64,000 nucleotides of DNA from Sellimonas catena. GTDB lineage: Bacteria; Bacillota; Clostridia; Lachnospirales; Lachnospiraceae. Shown piece after piece: positions 7,063 to 17,259 of the stretch. Each line of letters starts with the position of its first letter. Position 1 is the stretch's first letter. Location of the stretch: NCBI RefSeq assembly GCF_045063725.1, contig NZ_CP173695.1; one strand, written 5' to 3'. Under the pieces are notes generated by a model that saw nothing but the letters and a program-made list of their open reading frames with translations, was not told where the DNA came from and ran no database searches. Both the position numbers and the translations under genes were made by a program.

Positions 7063-8328
7063 TTATTCTGCCCCGGCCAGCGTAACATCAAACTGTACGT
7101 CCACATATTCCTCCGATCCTCTACGCTGTCCTTTGATCGTAATCTGACGTCCCGGCCGGTAATCCATAAGCTCCTCTTTGAGCCCTTTTAAAGTATAGAT
7201 CTTGGTATCTCCGATTGCTGTAATAATGTCTCCGCTTTGAATGCCTGCCTGCATGGCCGGAGAATCCGGCATGACAGAACTTACATAGACCCCTTTTGGC
7301 ATATCCTGACTGTCCGCAACGGCATCTGACACTTCGGTTCCATTGATTCCAAGGTATGCTGCAGAAATACCGTTTGAAAGGAGTTCGATCTCTTCTTTTA
7401 ATTTGGAAATCGCGAAAGCGGTAATGACTCCTGACGTACCGTCTTCGTCCTCATCGATCAGCCCGATAATCTCTCCGCTTAAATCTACCAGAACTCCGCT
7501 TGCGCCTTCCACACGCACCATATCCGTCTCAATCATCTGATACTGGCCGTCACAGAGATACTGCTGTCTTTCTGTTCCGCTGACAGTCCCGAAACTTACC
7601 CCGCCCTCTGAACCGAACGGTGCGCCCAGCGCAATCACCGGATCTCCGGTGGATATAAGATTGGAATTTCCAAGCACCGCGACTGATGCCTGGATCGCTG
7701 TGTTCTGCGAAAGCCGCGACTTTTCTACTGCGTAGACCGCAATTCCGAGATTTCTGTCCTGCTGTTTCAAAGAAGCAGTCACCTCATTGCCATCGTAGAA
7801 TGTAGCCGTCACTGCCTTGCCGCTCTCAAAGATACTGTCTCCTGTCAGAATCAAAAGCTCCACTCCATTGTCTGCCACAATGATTCCGGAACGGCTCTGG
7901 CTTACGCCGGCTGTCTGGCCGTCCCCGGAAGCCGGTACAGTCCCTTTGATCACAACAACACTTTTCTCCACAGTATCTGCAATCCGATTCATCTCATCTA
8001 TCATCTGCTGATAATTTTCAATCGTCAGTGATGGAACAGCGGCCTGCCCGTCTCCTGATTCAGTCTCATCTTCCTCCTCCGTCTGCTCATCCTGCGGAAT
8101 CGTCACATTTGTCCTCGTATTTCCGATATGCTCATCTACCCATGGTTTGGCCACAACAAACCCAACACACGCCATAAGTCCGAAAATCAGTCCCAGGCCC
8201 GCGACCCTCAGAATCTTTAATGCCACCACCCGCTTATCCACCGGGGGTTTTTTGATCGTTTCCTTCAAAAAAGAATAGGAGTCTTTTTCTTCCTTCTTCT
8301 CATCATCATCTTGAAATTGGGCAGACAT
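7063..8328 (-). CDS. HtrA/S1C-like membrane protein with PDZ domain, catalytic triad incomplete
   Basis: 421 residues from the ATG with an AGGAG site. There is one transmembrane segment near 35-60, an acidic linker, an S1C trypsin-like domain (about 105-315) and a C-terminal PDZ domain (about 320-410). Aligned by eye with HtrA proteins, the segment ILTGDSIF occupies the place of the His motif (IVTNNHVV), giving Ser165 instead of His. The Asp motif DLAV is replaced by GIAV (Gly195). Only the Ser of GASGV (Ser277) remains, in place of GNSGG. The fold is kept (ALGAPFGS, IETDMVRVEG) but proteolysis is doubtful. It may be a chaperone or a sensor of envelope damage. Confidence 0.82.
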   Translation of the reverse strand: MSAQFQDDDEKKEEKDSYSFLKETIKKPPVDKRVVALKILRVAGLGLIFGLMACVGFVVAKPWVDEHIGNTRTNVTIPQDEQTEEEDETESGDGQAAVPSLTIENYQQMIDEMNRIADTVEKSVVVIKGTVPASGDGQTAGVSQSRSGIIVADNGVELLILTGDSIFESGKAVTATFYDGNEVTASLKQQDRNLGIAVYAVEKSRLSQNTAIQASVAVLGNSNLISTGDPVIALGAPFGSEGGVSFGTVSGTERQQYLCDGQYQMIETDMVRVEGASGVLVDLSGEIIGLIDEDEDGTSGVITAFAISKLKEEIELLSNGISAAYLGINGTEVSDAVADSQDMPKGVYVSSVMPDSPAMQAGIQSGDIITAIGDTKIYTLKGLKEELMDYRPGRQITIKGQRRGSEEYVDVQFDVTLAGAE

Positions 8329-8471
8329 CGTATTTCTCCTTTTTAATCCCTTTTTATAGTATACCGTAACACCTCCCAATGTTCAATATTTAACCTTTTT
8401 TTCTCCTTTATTTTAGAAGGCAAATAGGGTAAAATGATATTTGACAAAGTATGTATAGACAGGGGATTTTC

Positions 8472-10847
8472 ATGAATACGAAAACATTACGTAAATTAGA
8501 ATATGATAAAATTATACAGCTCCTCGCAGATCATGCCGCATCGGAAAGCGGAAAAGAGCGCTGCCTCAGTCTTCTTCCCCAGACGGACTTGTCTGTGATT
8601 GAGCAAATGCAGGAAGAGACCGCCGCAGCGTTTACCCGGATCGTCAAGAAGGGAATGCCCTCCTTCGGAGGATGTGTCCCGGTGGAAGCGTCGTTAAAGC
8701 GTCTGGATCTGGGGGCTTCACTCAGTGCCGCCGAGCTTCTTGCCATCGGGCGTCTGCTGGAATGTGCAGGCCAGGCGAAAGCATACGGCCGGCATGATAC
8801 GGTCGATGAGGTGCCGGACTGTCTGGATTCTTATTTCCAGCGTCTGGAGCCGGTATCCAGAGCCGCTTCCGAGATACGGCGCTGTATTCTGGAAGAAGAT
8901 GTAATTGCTGATGACGCCAGCAGTAATCTTTTAAAGATCCGCCGCAGCATTCAGGCATCAGGCGGCAGGATTCACTCCACCTTGAACAGTATGGTAAACG
9001 GTTCCATGCGTAATTATCTGCAGGACGCCATTGTAACCATGCGTGGAGACCGGTACTGTCTCCCGGTCAAGGCCGAATACCGCAGTCAGGTCAAAGGGAT
9101 GATCCACGACCAGTCCTCCACCGGCTCTACTTTATTCATCGAGCCGATGGCTATTGTTAAACTGAATAATGATCTGATGGAGCTTCATGCAAAAGAGCAG
9201 GAGGAAATTCAGGTAATTCTGGCAAACTTAAGCACTATGGCTGCGGAACACAGTGATGAGATCCGCGTTGATTACGAAATGCTGACAAATCTGGATTTCA
9301 TTTTTGCAAGAGGAAGCTTTGCCGTTGATTTAAACGGTTCCCGCCCGGTATTCAATCAGGAAGGGCGGATTCATATCCGCGAAGGACGGCATCCGCTCCT
9401 TGACAAGGCCAGAGTGGTGCCGACCACAATCCGTCTCGGTGACGAGTTTGATCTTCTGATTGTCACGGGGCCGAATACCGGCGGAAAGACCGTCTCTTTG
9501 AAGACAACCGGGCTGTTTACTCTTATGGGTCAGGCGGGACTTCACATTCCGGCGCTTGACCGGTCCGAACTTGCCGTCTTTACAGAAGTATACGCCGATA
9601 TCGGCGATGAACAGAGTATTGAGCAGAGTCTCAGTACCTTCTCTTCCCATATGACGAATATCGTTTCTTTCCTCGAACAGGTCGATGAACATTCTCTCGT
9701 CCTCTTCGATGAGCTTGGCGCCGGAACAGACCCGACCGAAGGTGCTGCACTTGCCATCGCTATTCTCTCCAGTCTCCACAGGAGGGGAATCCGTACGATG
9801 GCCACTACACATTACAGCGAGCTGAAAGTTTTTGCGCTCACCACCGAAGGTGTAGAAAATGCCTGCTGTGAGTTTGATGTGGAGACCCTCCGCCCGACAT
9901 ATCATCTGCTCATTGGAATTCCGGGGAAAAGTAATGCATTTGCCATCTCAAAGAAGCTCGGTCTTTCAGATGAGATTATTGAAGAGGCCCGGACGCACCT
10001 GAGTGATCAGGAAGAGTCCTTTGAAGAGCTGTTAAGCGATCTGGAACACAGCCGCCGTACAATTGAAAAGGAGCAGGCGGAGATTCAGGCTTACAAAGAG
10101 GAACTGGAAATGCTCCGCAGACGTACAAAAGAAAAACAGGAAAAGCTGGATGCCCAGAGAGACCGGATCATTCGGGAAGCCAATGAAAAGGCCGGTCGTA
10201 TCCTTCAGAGTGCAAAAGATTATGCGGATGAAACTATGCGTAATTTCCGTAAATTCGGAAAGGAAAATATTTCTGCATCCGAGATGGAAAAAGAGCGTGA
10301 AAAACTGCGCCAGAAGATGGCAAAGACCTCTTCTTCCGTTTCTCTGGAAAAGGCAAAACCAAAGAAGGCTTATAAGCCGTCCGACTTTAAACTTGGCACC
10401 GCCGTCAAGGTGCTCAGCATGAATCTGACCGGAACTGTTCATACTCTTCCGGATTCAAGAGGAAATGTAGAAGTACAGATGGGAATTCTCCGGTCCAAGG
10501 TTCCGATCACTGATCTGGATATCATTGACGAACCGGTTTCCTATGTTTCCAAACAGACACGCCGCACTTCATCCGGAAAGATGAAGATGGGCAAATCACT
10601 GAGCGTGAGCCCGGAGATCAATCTGATCGGCCGGACGACAGACGAAGCGGTAGCTCTTCTGGACAAATATCTGGATGATGCTTATCTGGCACATATCAGT
10701 CCGGTCCGTGTCGTACACGGAAAAGGAACCGGCGCACTCCGCAATGCTGTCCATCAGTATTTAAAGAGACAGAAACATGTCAAATCCTACCGTCTCGGCG
10801 CTTTTGGCGAAGGGGACGCGGGAGTTACTATTGTAGAATTCAAATAG
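8472..10847 (+). CDS. mutS2: MutS2 ATPase with C-terminal Smr domain
   Basis: 791 residues from the ATG with an AGGGG site, the usual family length. The clamp/lever region comes first, then the MutS ATPase core with Walker A GPNTGGKT near 332 and DELGAGTDPTEGAAL near 410. A long charged coiled coil follows near 520-620, and an Smr endonuclease domain lies at about 715-791 (INLIGRTTDEA, VVHGKGTGALR). MutS2 proteins bind branched DNA and suppress homologous recombination; in Bacillus MutS2 also acts on collided ribosomes. A response regulator follows after ten bases, so it probably shares a transcript with the two-component system. Confidence 0.92.
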   Translation: MNTKTLRKLEYDKIIQLLADHAASESGKERCLSLLPQTDLSVIEQMQEETAAAFTRIVKKGMPSFGGCVPVEASLKRLDLGASLSAAELLAIGRLLECAGQAKAYGRHDTVDEVPDCLDSYFQRLEPVSRAASEIRRCILEEDVIADDASSNLLKIRRSIQASGGRIHSTLNSMVNGSMRNYLQDAIVTMRGDRYCLPVKAEYRSQVKGMIHDQSSTGSTLFIEPMAIVKLNNDLMELHAKEQEEIQVILANLSTMAAEHSDEIRVDYEMLTNLDFIFARGSFAVDLNGSRPVFNQEGRIHIREGRHPLLDKARVVPTTIRLGDEFDLLIVTGPNTGGKTVSLKTTGLFTLMGQAGLHIPALDRSELAVFTEVYADIGDEQSIEQSLSTFSSHMTNIVSFLEQVDEHSLVLFDELGAGTDPTEGAALAIAILSSLHRRGIRTMATTHYSELKVFALTTEGVENACCEFDVETLRPTYHLLIGIPGKSNAFAISKKLGLSDEIIEEARTHLSDQEESFEELLSDLEHSRRTIEKEQAEIQAYKEELEMLRRRTKEKQEKLDAQRDRIIREANEKAGRILQSAKDYADETMRNFRKFGKENISASEMEKEREKLRQKMAKTSSSVSLEKAKPKKAYKPSDFKLGTAVKVLSMNLTGTVHTLPDSRGNVEVQMGILRSKVPITDLDIIDEPVSYVSKQTRRTSSGKMKMGKSLSVSPEINLIGRTTDEAVALLDKYLDDAYLAHISPVRVVHGKGTGALRNAVHQYLKRQKHVKSYRLGAFGEGDAGVTIVEFK

Positions 10848-10857
10848 GGAGGAAGTT

Positions 10858-11559
10858 ATGACTACAAAACAGAAAATTTTAATCGTAGACGATGATGAAA
10901 ATATTGCCGAATTGATCAGTCTCTATCTGACAAAGGAATGTTTTGATACCCGCATAGTCTATGACGGAGAGGAGGCGCTGAAGGCTTTTGATTCCTATCA
11001 GCCGAACCTGATCCTTCTCGACCTGATGCTTCCCGGCATTGACGGTTATCAGGTCTGCCGGGAAATCCGTTCCAGATCCAACGTACCGATCATCATGCTT
11101 TCAGCCAAAGGGGAGGTCTTTGATAAAGTACTCGGTCTGGAACTCGGTGCCGATGATTATATCATCAAGCCGTTTGATTCCAAGGAGCTTGTGGCCCGTG
11201 TCAAGGCTGTGCTCCGCCGTTACCAGCCGGCAAAGCCGGAAAGTCCGGACCCGTCAAAGGGAAAATGTGTCGAATATCCGGGAATTTCCATCAATCTTAC
11301 CAACTACTCCGTAGTTGTCGATGGACAGCGCGTGGATATGCCGCCAAAGGAGCTTGAACTTTTATATTTTCTTGCCGCTTCCCCGAATCAGGTCTTTACA
11401 AGAGAGCAGCTTCTTGATCAGATCTGGGGATATGAATACATCGGGGATACCCGTACCGTGGACGTCCATATCAAGCGTCTCCGTGAGAAAATCAAAGATC
11501 ACAGCGGGTGGGGCCTCAGCACTGTCTGGGGAATCGGATACAAATTTGAGGTAAAATAA
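10858..11559 (+). CDS. OmpR/PhoB-type response regulator
   Basis: 233 residues. The receiver domain (1 to about 120) has the acidic pocket DDDE at 11-14, the phospho-acceptor Asp55 (LLDLMLPG) and the Lys of IIKPFD. A winged-helix OmpR output domain occupies about 135-232 (EYIGDTRTVDVHIKRLREKI). The ribosome site is GGAGG. The histidine kinase gene starts three bases after its stop, so the pair is translated together. Confidence 0.92.
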   Translation: MTTKQKILIVDDDENIAELISLYLTKECFDTRIVYDGEEALKAFDSYQPNLILLDLMLPGIDGYQVCREIRSRSNVPIIMLSAKGEVFDKVLGLELGADDYIIKPFDSKELVARVKAVLRRYQPAKPESPDPSKGKCVEYPGISINLTNYSVVVDGQRVDMPPKELELLYFLAASPNQVFTREQLLDQIWGYEYIGDTRTVDVHIKRLREKIKDHSGWGLSTVWGIGYKFEVK

Positions 11560-11562
11560 ACA

Positions 11563-12981
11563 ATGCACAGCAATCTCTACCTGAAATTTATCATATTGTA
11601 TATTATTTTCGGTTTTTTAAGCCTTTTCACAGCTGCCACACTTGGAGCACAGCTTATTCTCGATACCATCCGTGACGAGGATGCATCCAGGCTGTACCGG
11701 GAAGCAACCATTCTGGCAACCGACTACCTTACTGATTATTATTCGAAAGAGACTACCGCTTCTTCGACGAGGGCAATGCTGAACGGAGTAAATGTCTATC
11801 TGGAAGCGGATCTCTGGCTTACGGATACAGAGGGAAATGTATTATTGTCCGTTTCCTCCTCCGGCTCCGCCATAGTTCCGGAGCAGATCCGTGACTTTGA
11901 TCCGGCGGAATCCGGAGGTGAACAGTATCTGACCGGCGATTATCATGGATATTATTCAGAAGAAGTTCTTACCATGATTGTCCCGGTAACAGAAGGATTT
12001 TCCACAAAAGGATATCTTATCGTACATAAGCCGGTCTCCTATTTCGAGGATCAGCAGCACAGCATCATGCATTCCGTTTATATCACTCTGGCTGTCATTT
12101 ATCTGCTTTCGTTTACAATCTTCCTCGGTATTCATCTGATTATTTATCTGCCTCTGCGCAAGATTACGGAAGCTGCCAAACAGTACGCCTCAGGGAATCT
12201 GGACTATGAGATCCCGGTAAATTCACAGGACGAAATCGGATATCTTTCCGCTTCGCTGAACTATATGTCCGCTCATCTCAAAGATATGGAGGATTATCAG
12301 AAAAAATTTGTTGCCAATGTGTCGCATGATTTTCGATCCCCTCTGACTTCCATCAAGGGATATGTGGAGGCAATTGCCGATGGTACAATCCCGGTGGAGC
12401 TTCAGAGTAAATATCTGGGTATTATTCTCTTTGAAACGGAACGTCTGACAGACCTGACACGGGATCTTCTGACGCTTAATGAATTTGATACAAAGGAGCT
12501 TCTTCTGAACAAGGAATCCTTTGATCTCCATGAAATGATCAAGCAGGTAGCCGCCTCCTTTGAAGGAGCCTGCACATCCAGGAAAATATCCATCGAACTC
12601 CTGCTTGCTTCCAGGGTCCTCTACGTCCATGCTGATCACAGCAAGATCCAGCAGGTACTTTACAATCTGCTGGATAACGCCATCAAATTCAGCAATCCAC
12701 AGTCTACAGTCACAGTGGAGACAACGGAGCGGGGAGAGAAAGTTTTTGTTTCTGTTAAAGATTATGGAATCGGTATTCCGAAAGAAGATCTCAGTAAGAT
12801 CTGGGAACGTTTCTACAAAAGCGATCTTTCCCGCGGAAAAGACAAAAAAGGAACCGGCCTTGGTCTTTCCATAGTCCGCGAGATTATTCAGGCACATAAT
12901 GAAAATATCAATGTTATCAGTACGGAAGGAGTCGGAACGGAATTTATCTTTTCCCTCCCGAAGTCAGATAGCGGAAAATAA
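11563..12981 (+). CDS. Membrane sensor histidine kinase with HAMP domain
   Basis: 472 residues. A transmembrane segment near 7-29 and another near 173-193 enclose an extracellular sensor of about 140 residues. A HAMP domain follows to about 245, then the HisKA box with the phospho-accepting His near 255 (NVSHDFRSPLTSIKGY), and the ATPase domain with the N box (LLDNAIKF), DYGIGIP and GTGLGLSIV. It is the partner of the response regulator just upstream; the signal is unknown. A bidirectional terminator follows. Confidence 0.92.
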   Translation: MHSNLYLKFIILYIIFGFLSLFTAATLGAQLILDTIRDEDASRLYREATILATDYLTDYYSKETTASSTRAMLNGVNVYLEADLWLTDTEGNVLLSVSSSGSAIVPEQIRDFDPAESGGEQYLTGDYHGYYSEEVLTMIVPVTEGFSTKGYLIVHKPVSYFEDQQHSIMHSVYITLAVIYLLSFTIFLGIHLIIYLPLRKITEAAKQYASGNLDYEIPVNSQDEIGYLSASLNYMSAHLKDMEDYQKKFVANVSHDFRSPLTSIKGYVEAIADGTIPVELQSKYLGIILFETERLTDLTRDLLTLNEFDTKELLLNKESFDLHEMIKQVAASFEGACTSRKISIELLLASRVLYVHADHSKIQQVLYNLLDNAIKFSNPQSTVTVETTERGEKVFVSVKDYGIGIPKEDLSKIWERFYKSDLSRGKDKKGTGLGLSIVREIIQAHNENINVISTEGVGTEFIFSLPKSDSGK

Positions 12982-13006
12982 GTTTTCGTCACAAATTTAT
13001 ACCAAA

Positions 13007-13050
13007 AAAACGGGCGGATTCCTTCTCCTTCAAAGGAATCTGCCCGTTTT
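13007..13050. terminator. Bidirectional terminator
   Basis: An 18-base stem with one mismatch (AAAACGGGCGGATTCCTT with AAGGAATCTGCCCGTTTT), with A- and T-tracts at its two ends. It lies between the convergent histidine kinase and sugar-binding protein genes and serves both. Confidence 0.88.
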
Positions 13051-13081
13051 ATTGTTCGGTTTCCGCTTTATATTTTAAGAA

Positions 13082-14215
13082 TTAGTACAGCATGTTTTTG
13101 ATTGCTGTCTCTTCCATATTGTCCTGTGTTACCCATGCATAGCCGGTATCGACGTTTGCCTCATTTGCCATATCAAGCGCCGATCTTGCTGCAGCTACTA
13201 CTGTAGCATAGCCCATACCGTATGGATTCTGTACGATCAATCCATCGACCTTGCCGTCCTCGAGCGCCTCTGTCAGTGTCTCTCCTCCATCGAATCCAAT
13301 CAGCCGGATGTCATCACTCTCTGATGCTTCACATGCGTCAATCAGCATCTTGGTCGTCTCTTCATTGGCTCCAATGCATCCTTTTGCATTAGGGTGCTCC
13401 GCCAGAATCTGCTGAATCAACTCTTCGTCTGTCACATCCTCTGCTGCTTTGCCAAGTTTCTCAGCGGTTCCCTCTTTCATGCTGTCCAGCTCGTCCATGT
13501 AATAGATACCGGACACCGTAATGTTCGGGTACTGTGACTGGAACTGGCTGATCATTCCTGCCTCTCTTTGCTTGGCAGAACCGGAAATATTATCCTGAAT
13601 GAAAAGAAGTACTTCTCCCTGCTCATTTAACAGCCCCGCCATCTTATCTGCCGCTGTAGCACCTGCCTCCTGATTGTTCGTGGAAACAAGCATAAGCCCC
13701 GGATAATCACTTGGAGAATCCATCCCGACAACCGGAATATTATTTTCCGTAGCCAGGTCAAACTGTACCTCACATGCAGTCTTATCTATCACTGCAATGC
13801 CGACAGCAACCGGATAACGGTCCAGCTCCTCATCCAGAATATTAATCTGCTCGTCCACATCTCCTTCATGTCCCGGAGCATTATATGTTACCTTGATTTC
13901 ATCTCTTCCACTGTATCCCAGGGCTTCGTTCAGTTGCTCCACAGCATCTTCAGCCCCGCGTTTTACTTCATCCCAATATTCGGAATCTTCAGATTTCCCG
14001 ATGATGGAGATATAACTTCCTTTCTCCAGATTCAGACCTTCTACCGTGCTGTAAGCCTGCGGCTGAATCATGTTAAGTTTTGTCTGATCTGCTGACTCTT
14101 CTTCTTCCTGACCGAGTACCACGCTATCTTTATCGGACGTACCCTTCCCTGCACAGGCTGCCGTTGAAACTGCCGCGCAGAGCATGACTGCCATGACTGC
14201 GATCTTTTTTTTCAT
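13082..14215 (-). CDS. Sugar-binding lipoprotein of the LacI/ribose-binding type
   Basis: 377 residues. The N-terminus is a signal peptide with a Cys at 21 (STAAC, an imperfect lipobox), so the protein is probably lipid-anchored outside the membrane. The body matches the periplasmic binding protein type I fold used for ribose, galactose and xylose: SIIGKSEDSEYWDEVKRGAE, AVGIAVIDK, VVGMDSPSD, IGANEETTKM, IGFDGGE. There are no ABC ATPase or permease genes next to it, so it either serves a transporter encoded elsewhere or feeds a signal to a sensor kinase such as its convergent neighbour; that last idea is a guess. Confidence 0.85.
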   Translation of the reverse strand: MKKKIAVMAVMLCAAVSTAACAGKGTSDKDSVVLGQEEEESADQTKLNMIQPQAYSTVEGLNLEKGSYISIIGKSEDSEYWDEVKRGAEDAVEQLNEALGYSGRDEIKVTYNAPGHEGDVDEQINILDEELDRYPVAVGIAVIDKTACEVQFDLATENNIPVVGMDSPSDYPGLMLVSTNNQEAGATAADKMAGLLNEQGEVLLFIQDNISGSAKQREAGMISQFQSQYPNITVSGIYYMDELDSMKEGTAEKLGKAAEDVTDEELIQQILAEHPNAKGCIGANEETTKMLIDACEASESDDIRLIGFDGGETLTEALEDGKVDGLIVQNPYGMGYATVVAAARSALDMANEANVDTGYAWVTQDNMEETAIKNMLY

Positions 14216-14432
14216 CGTTCTTTCTCCTGTTAATTGAAATTTACTACCCTACACTATACACCAATTTCAGGGAAAAAGCATAAAGTTTTTCTTAATTTTT
14301 CTCGCTGCTCCCGCTGAATATTTCTTTTGTACTAAATTAAAACCACGAATTTGCTTGTATAATGAATTTTTTTGTATTAAAATAAAATCACCATATAACA
14401 TGGAATGTTTAGAATAAAGGAGGATACATACT

Positions 14433-14603
14433 ATGGCACATGTAATTAGTGATGAATGTGTAAGCTGTGGAGCTTGCGAAGCAGAATGCCCGGTTGGCGC
14501 TATTTCTCAGGGAGCAGATCATTATGAAATCGATCCGTCTGCTTGCGTAGATTGTGGTGCTTGTGCAGCACAGTGCCCGACAGGTGCTATCTCCGCTGAA
14601 TAA
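14433..14603 (+). CDS. 2[4Fe-4S] ferredoxin
   Basis: 56 residues with two CxxCxxCxxxCP motifs (CVSCGACEAECP and CVDCGACAAQCP), each holding the ligands for one [4Fe-4S] cluster in the pseudo-symmetric clostridial ferredoxin fold. It is a small cytoplasmic electron carrier for reactions such as pyruvate oxidation and hydrogen formation. A strong AAAGGAGGA ribosome site precedes the ATG and a terminator follows, so it is a monocistronic gene. Confidence 0.97.
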   Translation: MAHVISDECVSCGACEAECPVGAISQGADHYEIDPSACVDCGACAAQCPTGAISAE

Positions 14604-14640
14604 TTTCAGTTTGTTTAATACTTTTGAATGCATGAATGAA

Positions 14641-14680
14641 AATGCCGTCATCCATTTGGTTTTGGGTGGCGGTATTTTTT
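14641..14680 (+). terminator. Terminator of the ferredoxin gene
   Basis: A 13-bp stem (14641-14653 with 14664-14676, some G-U pairs) followed by a run of T. Confidence 0.82.
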
Positions 14681-14839
14681 CCCTGTTTCTTTTTCCACCG
14701 CCTCCTTTCGCCGGAATCCGCCATGCCTTCCGGGTTTCCTGTCCGAATCCGTCGAGAAGTTTTTCGGAATTCTTCCCCACAATATGTTATGATAGAAGTG
14801 CAGCAAAAGTGTATAAAAAAATTAACAGGGGGTTGTTGT

Positions 14840-15361
14840 ATGGGCGAGGTTCAGTATATGATTTCAGAAGCTGCCAAGCGCACGGGCGTGGACGAGCACC
14901 TGCTCCTCTACTGGGAAAAGAATTTATCTCTTCCGTGCGGCCGGACTGAAAACGGGCATCGTTACTATACAGACGAAGACATACGGCTGTTTGGCTGTAT
15001 CAAAGAACTACTAGAACAAGGTATCCGGATCGGAGATTTAAAGGAAGTCATCCCGGATATTTTACATACGAAAGAGGCTTTGCAGAAAAGAGTAAAGGAA
15101 GAGACACCGGAATCCCTTCTGGCGTCCGTCCTGCGCTCTGTACTGGCGGAAAACAATCCGATCCTCGAAAAACAGATCAGTGAGACGATCACAAAACAGG
15201 TATCCCAGAATATGAGTTTCCTGCTCCAGGCGAAAGAACGCCAGGAAGAAGAACGCTACAGAAACCTGGATCAGCTGATCCGCCAGCAGCAGCTCTACCG
15301 GAAAGAGAGTGTCAGGACCGCTCCGTCCCGCTTCTTCCACAGACTGCTCGGTGAAGCCTGA
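14840..15361 (+). CDS. MerR-type transcriptional regulator
   Basis: 173 residues from the ATG preceded by AGGGGG. The N-terminal ~70 residues are a MerR winged helix (MISEAAKRTGVDEHLLLYWE, then GHRYYTDEDIRLF). The remainder is charged and helical, with a long coiled coil likely near 110-160, and has no recognisable ligand domain. It stands alone between the ferredoxin gene and the convergent dnaB gene, and its target is unknown. Confidence 0.8.
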   Translation: MGEVQYMISEAAKRTGVDEHLLLYWEKNLSLPCGRTENGHRYYTDEDIRLFGCIKELLEQGIRIGDLKEVIPDILHTKEALQKRVKEETPESLLASVLRSVLAENNPILEKQISETITKQVSQNMSFLLQAKERQEEERYRNLDQLIRQQQLYRKESVRTAPSRFFHRLLGEA

Positions 15362-15367
15362 ATCTAT

Positions 15368-15419
15368 AAATGCTGCCACACGGTAAGAACTCTGTTTGCT
15401 CTTACATGTGGCAGCATTT

Positions 15420-15421
<2 letters not shown>
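15368..15421. terminator. Bidirectional terminator between the MerR gene and dnaB
   Basis: AAATGCTGCCACA pairs with TGTGGCAGCATTT, with an inner GTAAGA/TCTTAC extension. T-tracts occur on both strands; the dnaB stop codon lies in the right T-tract. Confidence 0.85.
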
Positions 15422-16766
<1,345 letters not shown>

Positions 16767-16806
16767 CTTGAATTCCTCCCGTCATCTTGCTCTCCAGGCG
16801 ATCGGC

Positions 16807-17259
16807 CTATTCTTCCTGAACAGATACTTTCAGTTCAGCGGTCACTTTTGTATGAAGTCTGACCGGAATCCGGTGCATGCCAAGTGACTTCACCGGCTCT
16901 TTCATCTGAATCTTTTTCTTATCAATGTCATATCCCAGCTGCTCCTTGACTGCTGCCGCGATTTCCTTGGAAGATACGGAGCCAAATGTCTTTCCGCCTT
17001 CTCCCGTTTTCATCTTCAGTACTACTTTTTTATCTTCTGCCTCGATTTCCTTTTTCAGGGCTTCCGCTGCTTCCAGCTGCTCCTGTGCAATCTTGGCATC
17101 ATTCGCTTTTTTCAGTTTCAGGTCGTTTAAGTTCTTGCTTGTTGCTTCCACTCCCTGTTTTTTCTTCAGGATGACATTCCGTGCGTAGCCGTCACTGACT
17201 TCCACGATCTCACCCTTTTTCCCAAGTGACTTGATATCTTCCAGTAAAATTACTTTCAT
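16807..17259 (-). CDS. rplI: 50S ribosomal protein L9
   Basis: 150 residues with the L9 N-terminal signature (MKVILLEDIKSLGKKGEIVE, then GYARNVILKK), the long connecting helix and the C-terminal RNA-binding domain (KTFGSVSSKEIA, IPVRLHTKVTAELKV). It binds domain V of 23S rRNA at the base of L1. Its ATG overlaps the gdpP stop by four bases, so translation is coupled. Confidence 0.95.
   Translation of the reverse strand: MKVILLEDIKSLGKKGEIVEVSDGYARNVILKKKQGVEATSKNLNDLKLKKANDAKIAQEQLEAAEALKKEIEAEDKKVVLKMKTGEGGKTFGSVSSKEIAAAVKEQLGYDIDKKKIQMKEPVKSLGMHRIPVRLHTKVTAELKVSVQEE

Noticed and set aside
9330..9905. 191-codon ORF antisense to mutS2
   Set aside because: No ribosome site or domain; explained by the codon use of mutS2.
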